Assembly: GCA_032622095.1 (NCBI GenBank)
Contig: CP136064.1
Coordinates: forward strand, 260,317,863 to 260,381,862
DNA length: 64,000 nucleotides
Reading direction: 5' to 3'
Source: Siphonodentalium dalli
Lineage: Eukaryota; Mollusca; Scaphopoda; Gadilida; Siphonodentaliidae
The translations under genes and the position numbers were made by a program. Below the pieces are notes generated by a model that saw nothing but the letters and a program-made list of their open reading frames with translations, made no database searches and had not been told where the DNA came from. The number at the start of each line of letters is the position of its first letter. The stretch's first letter is position 1. Below are positions 1 to 12,500 of the stretch, piece by piece.

Positions 1-595
1 CAATCGTCTGCTTCTCAGTCGTCTTCGTTCCCTCCTTGACGAGCAGCAGCATATTATCACTGTCGTCTCTTTGTAGTAACATTTTCAAATCTCTTATAGA
101 TAACAGTTTAAGGGTCTCACATTGGACATTATTATCTGTATTAACTGAGTCACTATTACCTCCCTTTGCCACTGCTGCCTTGACAACCCTCTCATCAAAG
201 CTTGGTTGTGTATTATAAGCTAACGCGACCTGAGACGACATATAGTTGCTGCCGGTTTTAATAAGCTTCTCTTGTCTATGTACTATATCGTCTGTATTTT
301 TTCTTTTCTGTGCTTGATTCTGACCCACTGAATCATTTGTCTTCTGGCTTTCATTAAGCTTTTCACATGGTTGAGCTAGCGTAACTGTTCTTATATTTGA
401 AGCAGACGCCGGTTTGACTGTTACATTATTTCCAGCACCTTGACTTGGAGACAGCGTTGATGTTGGAAGATTCCTTTGTTGATATATGTCGGGATCAGAA
501 TAGACAAGTGACGTTGATCCTGGATGTGTAATTGCTGTTGAGGACTTCTCAATATCTCCTTTTTCATTCGGTTTCTGCCTTGCTTTTTCACCTTC
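1..595 (-). CDS. Zinc-finger gene exon 8 (polar tail), runs off the left edge
   Basis: A long open frame with no stop runs from about 595 to the window edge. It includes KARQKPNEKGDIEKSSTA, TLSPSQGAGNNVTVKP, SQKTNDSVGQNQAQKRKN and LLSIRDLKMLLQRDDSDN. It is Ser/Thr/Gln/Lys-rich with a possible nuclear signal (KRKN). The acceptor region is CTGTTTTACAGAG; using ACAGAG gives phase 0, matching exon 7, while ACAG at 598 would be out of phase. Assignment to the same gene rests on strand, phase and position. Confidence 0.6.
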
Positions 596-3500
596 CTCTG
601 TAAAACAGAAAATGGATGGACTTAGATCATTTAGATAAGCAAATGTCATGTGCTATGCAACACAGATAATATAATTATTAATTATACCCCCACTCTCGAA
701 GAGAATGAGGGGTATACTGGATTGACCTCGTCCGTCCATCCGTCTGTCTAGCTATCGTCTGTCCGTCCATCTATCCCTCCGTTTTTTCGTCCATCCATCC
801 GGGCAGATATCTCAAACACCAGTTGTCGGATCTGAATGTAATTTAGTATGGATGATCACTACTATGAGGACATTCAACAGTGTTCAATTGTTTTTTCCAG
901 ATTTTCCATTTTAAAAGTTATTCATCTGGAAATATTGTTATTTTGTCCGTCCGAGGAGATATCTCCACCACCAGTTGACAAATCTCAATGAAATTTGGTA
1001 TGGATGTTCACTACTATGAGGGCAATCAATTGAGTGTTCAATCATTTTATTGAGTGTTCAAACATTTTTTCCCCCGGTTTTTCATTCTAGAGTTATTCAT
1101 CTTTGTAGATTTGGAAGTGTTGGTTTTTTGTCCGTATCCCACCACCGGTTGACGGATATCAATGAAATTTGGTATGGATGTCCACTATTATTACGGCAAT
1201 CAATATTCAATCATTTTGTTCATGTTTTTCCATTCTACAGTTATTTATCTTTTTTTATATGAAAATGTTGGGGGTTTTTCCTGTCCAAGCAGGTATCTCA
1301 CCCATACTTCGTCAGTTCGATTTTGCCAACGTTGGGGTATGCCAGCACCGCCGGTGCAATCTCTTGTTGCTATCTAGGTCACTATCAGTCAATGATATCT
1401 AGTACTCATTTTTAAACACTTGTTGAATCTAGGTTTTTATTAGTCAATGATATTTAGTACTGGTTTTTATATGCCCATTGAATCTAGGTTTTTATCAGTC
1501 AATGATATTTAGTACTGGTTTTTATATGCCCATTGAATCTAGGTGTTTATGCCTGTTGAATCTAGGTTTTTATCAGTCAATGGTATTTCATACTTGTTTT
1601 TATATGCCTGTTGAATCTAGGTTTCTATCAGTCAATGATATTTAGTACTGGTTTTTAAACACCTGTTGAATCTAGGTTTTTATTAGTCAATGATATTTAG
1701 TACTGGTTTTTATATGCCCATTGAATCTAGGTTTTTATCAGTCAATGATATTTAGTACTGGTTTTTATATGCCCATTGAATCTAGGTGTTTATCAGTCAA
1801 TGATATTTAGTACTGGTTGTTATATGCCCATTGAATCTAGGTTTTTATCAGTCAATGATATTTAGTACTGGTTTTTATATGCCCATTGAATCTAGGTTTT
1901 TATCGGTCAATGATATTTAGTACTGGTTTTTATACGCCCATTGAATCTAGGTTTTTATCAGTCAATGATATTGCTGGTTTTTAAACGCCTGTTGAATCTA
2001 GGTTTTTATCAGTTAATGATATTGCTGGTTTTTTAACACCTGTTGAATCTAGGTTTTTATCAGTCAATGGTACTTAGTTCTAGTTTTTATACGCCTGTTG
2101 AATCTAGGTTTTTATCAGTCAATGATATTTAGTACTGGTTTTTATCAGTCAATGATATTGCTGGTTTTTTTAACGCCTGTTGAATCTAGGTTTTTATCAG
2201 TCAATGATATTTAGTACTGATTTGTATACGCCTGTTGAATCTAGATTTTTATCAGTCAATGATATTGCTGGTTTTTAAACGCCTGTTGAATCTCAGTTTT
2301 TATCAGTGAATGATATTTAGTTCTGGTTTTTATCATATATTGTTATAGATCGATATTTTTATACGCCTGTTAAAAAAACAGTTGTATTATGTAACTGCTC
2401 CATCCACCCGTCAACATTTTGGTTTCCGTGTGATAACTTTCGTATTCATTTTTCGATCAACTCAAATCTTGGTATGTGGTTTAACCACAGAAACACACAG
2501 GTTTGAATATGGGGTCAGTCCGACAAATTATGCCTAAGTTATGGCCCTTATTGGACTTAATTGTAATATGCATGGTTGATTTTGAATTCAGTCTGTGGCG
2601 AAACACTTCAGATATGTCAATCATAATATCATATTATCAGACCATACATATACTCAAAATCTGTGAAATATTTGCAAAACATTGTTATGTCATTTTCGGA
2701 AAGCCCTCATTCTATCAAGAAAAGAGATTTGCATTAGAATTCTAGATATGTTAATCTAAAAGATCAGCATTGGCTTTTTAACCCTTTCTTTACTAAATAG
2801 ATTCTCTCATTCAGTTATAATATACACTGGAATGGTCTATTATTAACCTGGAGGGGTGTTCAGGGGAAATCAGCCAACGACAGACAGTCAAAACGATAAT
2901 AATACAGTGCAGTTATATTCTAAAACATTTTTGGGAAATAGGTAGTATGTTGAACTTATTATCTGAACATTTCCTGAGGGACCTACTGGTACTCGTCAAT
3001 GAGTATTTAGTATAGAAAGAGTTAAATAGTGGAGTTTTACTTGTGAGCTCCGTGGTCCGGTGGTTAGCGTGCCGGACTTGTATTCGCTGTAAACACATCG
3101 ATATGGGTTCGCAGCGCGTCACCGGTCATTGAGTCTCCACATAGCAGTGGCTTGGCCGCTTTGATCGATGTGCAATTGTCGGATTGCTCGCTGTTTCAAA
3201 ACCCGTGCCAAGTTGTGACCCTTGAGCAAGGTCACTCGTACTGTGTCGGCTTCGCATCACTCATGCGTTAAAAGCTTGTCATACTGATGAGTATCAGAGC
3301 ATGTTCTGATCAAACTAGAGCAGCACCTACAATGACTACAGCCGGTTCATTGGTTGGCTTGTATAAATGACTGGGGTAATATTGTACCAAGCGTGTTAGA
3401 GCAAGTAATTGGTTAATCGCTATATAAAACTGGTCATTATTATTTATTATTATGTGAATGCAAGACATATTGAGACTATAAATAAACATTCTCACCTGTT

Positions 3501-6500
3501 TCTGTTTCCCCCATCAATTTCTATAAAATAGAAGAAATATTGTGTGTCATTGTATTGTTATTTAGCTTTAACCCTTTCAGTGCCAAGTCCGATTTTTGTA
3601 TCAACCCATATTTCCTTGATCATTTTTAGAGCTCTTTCCATCAATGTATCACATTATAATCAATAAATTTGAAAAATGATCAAGGAAATATGGGTTGATA
3701 CAACACAATAGTCAAAATTCACACATTCTGACACATTTTTGATCACAGAAGCCAATAATATGAGGGAAAAAAACATGTCTCGGTTGGAACAGAATCACAT
3801 CGATCGGTTTTGGTCATTTCTGTTTCAAAACCGAAACCTAGTTGTTTTCTCGGTTAACCGCCCATCATTAATTTATAATCTGCCTGGTTATTTCGCAATA
3901 GCGTTGTCAAATAAAGTATGTTGTTATGGTGCTAACCCAACCTAACTGATCATGTTCATGTAAACTTTTCTGTTTGTCAAAAATAAAAACACATTTAATT
4001 ATGTTCCTTGAATAAATCTACTTATATTACTGTATATGTTCAGAATTTGGGCTTACTTTATAGGCTGATAGACCAATAATAGATACTTGCAATTGATTGC
4101 ATGGACTGAGATCTTCCTCCAGCAGTTATAGGCGTCCATTCACCCAACACCTAGTGGAATCCCTGCTTACTCATTATTATAATCCCTCACCTCAACTATG
4201 TGGGGTGTGAACCCAGTTTCATGGTACAGGATTGAGTGACTTGTCAAAGACCATGTCAGGCCAGTTATTTAATTGAATACCTTTAGTATGAGTGACTGCA
4301 CAGCAGTTATTCCCGAAACTGATCCATAGATGACAGGAAGATTAGATCCACCTGATGGTGATGAAAACACGCAGTCATGTTGTGTTGCTAAATCATGCAG
4401 ACAGCTGTCAAGGTCATCAACTACCGCTCTCAGGGCATGGATAATCTTCTCAGATAATACCGCATTAACCGTTTCAAATACCTGCAATGAAGAAGGTAGC
4501 CTGTTTTTACAGTTACAGATATAGTGTGTCTTACATTCAAATACCTGCAATGAAGAAGGTAGCCAGTTTTTACAGTTACAGATATAGTGTGTCTTACATT
4601 CAAATACCTGCAATGAAGAAGGTAGCCTGTTTTACAGTTACAGATATAGTGTGTCTTACATTCAAATACCTGCAATGAAGAAGGTAGCTTGTTTTTACAG
4701 TTACAGATATAGTGTGTCTTACATTCAAATACCTGCAATGAAGAAGGTAGCCTGTTTTTACAGTTACAGATATAGTGTGTCTTACATTCAAATACCTGCA
4801 ATGAAGAAGGTAGCCCGTTTTTACAGTTACAGATATAGTGTGTCTTACATTCAAATACCTGCAATGAAGAAGGTAGCCCGTTTTTACAGTTACAGATATA
4901 GTGTGTCTTACATTCAAATACCTGCAATAACAGAGCAATGTTCCCAAGTCTGGATATACAGTAATGCCCTAATTCATCGACTGCTTAACCCTTTACCCAA
5001 CAAACCGGCCAAATAAAGCTTCAACAGCCTAAAATATCTTGAGTCTGTCTCAATAAAACCATACAAATATGGATATCATTGGAATCGGCTCATTGACCAC
5101 ATTGTGATAGTTACAGTTATGCCCTGTGCCAATGCATTCTCTTATATATGCGAGTCGACCATAGATCGCCTCGCATATATAAGAGAATGCATTGGCCTAA
5201 AAAAAATTTATAATTTTTTCTTACATTTTTTAACAATTAATATGTGTTAAGCCAATGCATTCTCTTATATATGCGAGGCGACCTATGGTCGACTCGCATA
5301 TATAAGAGAATGCATTGGCACAGGGCCGTTCTGTTGGGTAAAGGGTTAACCACAGCAGAATTATGGGTAACTTTTCAGGATTTAGTCGGAAATATGGCTT
5401 CTTACCATTCATCGGAAAGCTCTCGGGGAGAGCTTTCCGATGAATGGCAAAAAGCCATATTTCCGACTAAATCCTGAAAGGTTACCCATAATTCTGCTGT
5501 GGTTAAGCAGTCGATTAATTAGGGCATTACTGTAGTGCGTCTGACATTCAAATACCTGCAATGAAGAAGGTAGCCCGTTTTTACAGTTCTTGGTGCAATG
5601 AATCAATTCAAGCCTTTAAATAATTGCTATTTGACTGTCTGACATTTTGTGAAGCACCAAACAGACATTGTCTGGCATTTCAAAATGAGGCCTGACATGT
5701 CTTTTTTATCACCCAAAATAATGCCAATTATGTTCCTCTTCTCAAATGTCACTTTTTTACCACAAATAATGAAAATCTTCCCACCTTGGCCACAACATCA
5801 AACATGCTGGCCAATTTCAAGCTCAATTCTAAGATTATAGAAATTGCTCTGATCCCGTAGTACTAGTAGCATGTAAGGGTATGCCTACCATTATGAAAAT
5901 ATGACCGTATGAAATCCAGGACAGTATTATGTTATAACTCGAACAAGAGGAAAAACTTGTTCCATAATTTTCCAATTCCAATATTTTGTAGACATCCAAG
6001 TTCTAATCTGAAAAACCCAGATTTTGGCAAAACAAATAATTAAAAACTACTCTCCAATAGAATAAATTTCATTTAACAGCACACTACGTATATCAATTTA
6101 TTTGGCAAAATATCACATCACCAGTGATATTTTCCTTAATAATATGTCAATATTTCAACCTGTGACGCAATCCCGCACAGCAGGTTAGCAACACCAAATT
6201 TACCCTCTGGGAACCTCAGTCTGCTTAGGCCTCAACTGTTATGGGAGACCTAGGTTCAGATTTACATTTCTCAGTTGAAGTTGGTGATGTTCACCCATTA
6301 GTCACCTTGATTGTGCATTATATCTTCTGCAAATTAGGGGATAAAAAACAGAAGGGGAAAAAATAATCAAAAATAATGTTAATTTGAGATTATAGATACT
6401 TTCCAGAAGATGAGGCCTAAGCAGAATGGGGTACCCAGAGGGTGAATTTGGTAATGCTAGCCCATTGTGTGGGATAATATCACTAAATTCACCCTCTGGG

Positions 6501-9500
6501 GACCTCATTCTGCAAATGTCAGACACACTATATCCAGACATGTCTAATACTTACATCTGTTAGGTCTAATTTACTGTCTCTTATTCTTTTCCTGATTTTC
6601 ATTTGATGTCTCTTTTCAGCTTGTAGCCTCAATTCCGTCATATCCTTCTCCACTGTTTGGCCATCAGAGTCAAAATAGTGAGATTTTTCCCAGCACCGCC
6701 AGAGATGTCCAACGACTGACACGTCAGAATAATGTTCTAATGTTGTCAGACACATAGGGCAGTGGTAGTGTCTGTGGCTTAAGAACTCCACATCACAGTC
6801 ACAGAGTTCAACTGTTATATCTGTTGAAAAAATGACATATAGGTAGTTTTTATAATAACTAAAGCCAATAGCTGGAATCCTCATGCTACAATTATTTTAT
6901 TTAATTTATCACATAATTAACCCACAAAACCAGCTTCATAATTATTGGTTTACAAGACACACGTGTAATATTAACGAGTGTGATGATGTCATTGTTTAAA
7001 TGACTTGCGATTGCTAAAGTTTATGATTGTTGTTTTCAATGAATACTTCGCGTTTATTTGATCATGCGATAATAGGTATTTAAAACTCGTTCTATTTTAT
7101 TGTAATTTATCAACCTCGTCCACCTAGGCTCAAATCGAATTTCGTGAACTCGGTTGATAAATTCCGTATAAAATAGAAACTCATGTGAGATCCTCTATAT
7201 GTGTACCTATATTATAGCCTACGTTAATAATATATGCACCAATATAATAGCCTGCTTTAATAATATATGCACCAATATAGAAGTCTAATTTACAAACATT
7301 CAACCTTGAAATAGTGTGCCAAACATTTGCAGAATGAGGTCCCCAGAGGGTGAATTTAGTGATGCTATCCCGCATAGCAGGCTAGCAACACCAATTTCAC
7401 CCTCTGAGAACCTTATTCTGCTTAGTCTCATCACTTACAAATTATTTTTTCCGACAACGACCTGACTCAGATTGGCTGGTTTTTATTTGATAGCGACTTG
7501 AAAAAAAATGGAAAATTGTTTACTCATTGAAATGGTTAACCAGCGATGGCAAAGGCGATGCCATTGTTTTCATTATATAGCAACCAGGTAACGGAAGTCA
7601 GCTGATGTCAAAACTGATGCCTAGGAATATCGAACATTGGGACTACACTTTGCTACTAGTTTATCAATAACTGACCCCCTCCACAAATCTTTGATGCTTC
7701 AAGCGGTATATTAGCAACTGGTGAAGGTGAATTAGAATAAATAATAAACCACACAAGATTCTCTGAACATCTAAATAATGCATCAATGTCAGAACATCGA
7801 CAGATGTAAATGAGCAAAATTAAATGTGGTTCAAATTGAAATTTGGAGTTTCCATTTGCCCCTCGAGGTTAACAACATTCATTGGATTTATCATTTTAAA
7901 GGTACTCAATCCAATTCGATGGTCACCATATAATCAGATTCCAGCAACAACAACATTTTTTGAAATGCTGCTTCAGTTATCAGAATCGATTAATTGCCGG
8001 TTTGTCAAATATCTGACACAAAAAAGCCACTTGATTTAGAGTAATCCATCTTCATCTGCAATTTGGTCTGAGACCGTCTTCTTGTCAACTTCTACTGGGC
8101 CACTAAAAAATTATTGGTGGTGAAAAATAATAGATTTCAAAAATCGATATCCGATCACTCTGAGCTTTGACTCGAATCAAATATATTTTACCCCCGAAAC
8201 CAAGGAAATAGTAATTTGCGAGCGTTAATTTGGATTATGTATCTTTAACACCTGAAGACTACATGTATATGAGAAGTGACAGACCCTTGATGGCATCATG
8301 AGTTATAATGGTTTCACTGTTTCAGTCTGGCCAATACATCCTGAGTAGTTGAGATAAATATTTGTTTTAAATCTAACCTTTAATTGTGATAGCTGTTGCT
8401 AGTGTTGGTTTGCCAATCAATGTAACTTCATCTTCAGAGTTTCCCTATAAATTGCAAAAACAAAAGAAATATGTTATTAAAGCCACATGGCAGTTTGCAT
8501 TTCCAAAATACACATAATATTATTCGCATTTGAATTTTTCCCGGCATCGAAATAGGTAGAAAAATATCTGAATTATCTTCTACGACCATTCTGTAACCCA
8601 AAAAAATACATTGAAGTAATGAACGGGAGGCCGATCGTGATCGGCAGATGTTTAACCCATACCTTGGTGATATGATTAGCTATTTTCAGCTTGGACACTA
8701 AAATCCATAACATTCAATGTTAATCTTCAAAGATTAAAACAATTTAATTTTGTTTTTCAAAAGGGCCATAACTCCATTAAAAAAATTCGGATCAAACCCA
8801 AAACAATTCGAATTCGAGTTTACTAGCTCGTTGCAATATAAACAAAACAGTGGCTTTGCTTTTGTCGAAATTTGACAGTCAGTACATTCGCCCTGTATAC
8901 ATGTACTTTCAGAAATCACAAAACACCACACCATTATATCCCATCAATATCATTGTCTCGATATCATTTGACCAAATTTCTTGACATGAAACAGTGACAG
9001 ATACGGCTTGAAATACACATCTCAACGAGTAAAACTTTTTCATTGCTAGCCCACTGTGCGGGGTTGCATCACTAAATTCACCCTCTGGGGCCCTAATTTT
9101 GCAAATGACCAGCACCATATTTTGAGGACTCTACATGTATATGCATTGTATTTCATTGGAAAGAGCATTCAAAACAAGTCCATTCCTGACAGAAGAAAAT
9201 CTTGTGGTGAAATTTCATCTGCATATGTTCAACATCAGTTTGACAAAAAAGGATTTAGCTGTATTTTCCAATTGGGAAAGGAGCTAAATTTGACCCGAAG
9301 AAAACTCTGGATTAAATCCTGATGCTGTTTAAGAGAAAACTAGAGATGGGCCTATCCCAGGTGGGACTAAGGTATACCCCCCCCCATATTGAAAATTTTC
9401 TAAGTAAAAAAAGGGGATAACTCCACAACAAAATGTCTGACAGACGCACAGGTTCCCATGGTACTAAATATCTGTGCCAAGTTTAAAAAAAATTGACCAG

Positions 9501-12500
9501 TAAATGTAGGAATAAAAGCTCAGACAAAGGTATACCCTTGTATTGAAAATGTTCTAAGTCGAAAAAGGGGGATAACTCCACACAAAAAAAGTCAAACAGA
9601 ACTCATAATCCCAGTTGAACAGGTTACCATGGTGCTAAATAGCTGTGCCAAGTTTAAACAAAAATGACTATAAATTGTAGGAATAAGAGCTCAGACAAAA
9701 TTGCATCCACGGATGAATGGACAGACGGACAAGCTGATTGTAGTATACCCCCCACAACTCATTGCAGGGGGTATAATTAGGCTTGGAATTATTGGCCTAT
9801 TTGGAATGAAGTCTATAATCCTACCAAACTACACTAATTTCAGGGCACTCTGTTTGGTTCTAAAACTATGGTAATGTGTATACATACTAGTTGCTTGTTG
9901 TGGAATCTGAAGGTGGTAAAGTGTATACATACTAGTCGCTTGTTGTGGAACCTGAGATGTCGTCTCAGCAGATGGCGCTTGAGTATTACCGCTGAACAAT
10001 ACACACAGTGATAGTGACCGTCCTTCTTGAATTTATCAGTGCACAGAAGGTGACATTTAAGAATCAACATATCTGTCAAATAAATAAATAGAAGACTATA
10101 GACAATGAAAGTGAAAATGTTTAAATAAATTTCTCACTACAAGAGTGGTGTTATTTAACCCTTCCATGACTGGAGTTCCTAAAATTTAGTGAAAACCCTG
10201 TGCCAATGCATTCTCTTATATATGCAAGTCTCAATTATTAAATGTGTCGTCTGCTTGGGTCTGTGTCAGGCTCCATACGGGGGTGTTATTTAACCCTTTC
10301 ATGACGGCAGCTGAGCTGGTGCAGCATTAATGATCCTGTGCAGTGCAATCTCTTATATATGCAAGTCTCCCATAGGGAGCCTCGCATATATAAGAGAATA
10401 CATTGTACTAACTATATTTACCTTGACCTTGTATGTAAGCCAGTTCATTCTCTTATATATGTGAGGCTCCTTATGGGAGACTCGCATATATGAGAATGCA
10501 CTGGCACAGGATCTTAATTATTGTGTGCTTATTTCAGTGAAACAAACTGATAAGTGAGAACTGAGAACCCACAGAAATAATGTGGGACTTAACCCTTTCA
10601 TGGTGGGAGCTGCGCTGGTGTAGCATTAAAGATCCTGTGCCAGTGCATTCTCTTATATATACGAGTCTCCCATTGGGAGCCTCACATATATAAGAGAATG
10701 CACAGGCTTACAAGGTCAAGGTAAATATTGTTAGGCCAATGCATTGGCACAGTGGGCTAGCATCACCAAATTCACCATCATTCTGCATAGACCTCATATT
10801 CTGGGAAGTATCTATAGTCTCAAATTAACATTGTTTTTAGTTACTTTTTACCTTCTGTTCAGTTTCTATATCCCCTAATTTGCAGAAGATAAATGCATAA
10901 TCAAGGTGACTAATGGGTGAACATCGCCAACTTCAACGGGGGAACTTTAATCTGATCGTAGTTCTCCCATAGCAGTTGAGGCCTAAGCACAATGAGGTTC
11001 CCAGAGGGTGAATTTGGTGATGCTAGCGCACTGTGCGGGATAGCGTCAATAAATTCACCCTCTGGGGACCTCATTCTGCAGATAACAGACACACTATTTG
11101 CACCATTGTTCTTACCTCCATAGAATACTAAACGCTTGATATGAACACTTTGAATGTGATCCTGTACTTTGGCTGGTCTCTTACACGGCTTGAAATGTTC
11201 GATTGAGCAGAATGGACAGTGGATCTTACGACAGCCACACGCCTCGTCTTCACACCAATCCAGTATGATGTCTTCATCTTTCTTGAGGAATGTTGAGTGT
11301 GACCGCTGCTCAGGTGTCTGTAAGGAATCATATAAATCATATAAGTCATTACAATGAAAAATGTTTAAGGGCCCATTTAATTTTCAAGTCACCAAATATT
11401 TTTTATATATGGTTTTAATAACAATCTATGCCATAAAATATGATTAAAATACTATAATTCATTACTATTTGAAATATCTGTGTCTCAGAAGGTGCCCAAT
11501 GAGTAATAACTGAAATCAAATAACATTTCCCCCATTGTGGCTCCAAGAATGTACCAGAATTCAATGGAAGGGGAATAACTCTCTGTATCTAAATATATAG
11601 CGTTATCCCCCTTCCATTGAAAATAATAGACTGTGCAGAAACTTGAGCACAGAACATACGTCAGTATCTCAACAAACACAACATGTTCACACTTTATTAC
11701 ATCGAATAAGTTGAAAATACAATGTTTTGGAGAGCTCTTCCTCTTTCAAATGGTATATAATATGGCATATATTTTAAATGATATGATCTGGGGGTTCGAA
11801 TATTAAGTGGGCCTTAAAAGGTACCCAATCTGATTCGATGGTCCCCATATAATCAGATCCCACAACAACATTTTTAGAAATGCCGCTTCAGTTATCAGAA
11901 TCTATTAACTGCCAAAAATAATGCTAACCACTGTCAACTATAGTATAAAATTCCCCGAAACGTGTTATTTATCAACATGTTGTTCGACGAAATTTGGCCT
12001 TATTACCAACAGAAAGCCGCTTGATTTTAGAGTTATCCATCTTTTTCCGCAATTTGGTCCGAGACCGTCGACTGTTTACTGGGCCACTAATAATTCTCGA
12101 TGGTGAAAAATAATAGATTTCAAAAATCGATATCTAATAACTCTGAGCTTAGATATGCGGGTTCCTCGACTCAAATCAAATATTGTTTACCCCAGAATCC
12201 AAATAAATAGTAATTGAGGGGCGCTTAATCGGATTATGCATCTTTAACTCTATTTCAAGATTAAATTACTTTACTTTAGTGCTGTGACATATAAAAACAC
12301 GGTGGTAATTCTAAAATCACCCCGGGGTATACCCTATCATTGATTACTGATTATTAATAATCACACCGGGGTATACCTTATCATTGATTACTGATTATTA
12401 ATAATCACACCGGGGTATACCTTATCATTGATTACTGATTATTAATAATCACACCGGGGTATACCTTATCATTGATTACTGATTATTAATAATCACACCG

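Noticed and set aside
3043-3110. Functional tRNA gene
   Set aside because: A and B boxes are present, but there is no cloverleaf and the sequence continues into a SINE body and tail.
4430-4947. Open frames of 115-165 codons across the 63-bp repeat
   Set aside because: The unit is a multiple of three, so several frames stay open by construction. Only nine bases per unit come from the exon.
5230-5412. Conserved frame around HWHRAVLLGKGLT / TLYPTERPCANAF
   Set aside because: It is the TTAA MITE palindrome translated; it recurs at 38.5, 39.5 and 48.9 kb.
6302-6541. Conserved frame MRSPEGEF... recurring in many places
   Set aside because: It is the hAT-like MITE arm read in one frame. Copies are broken at different places and lie in introns.
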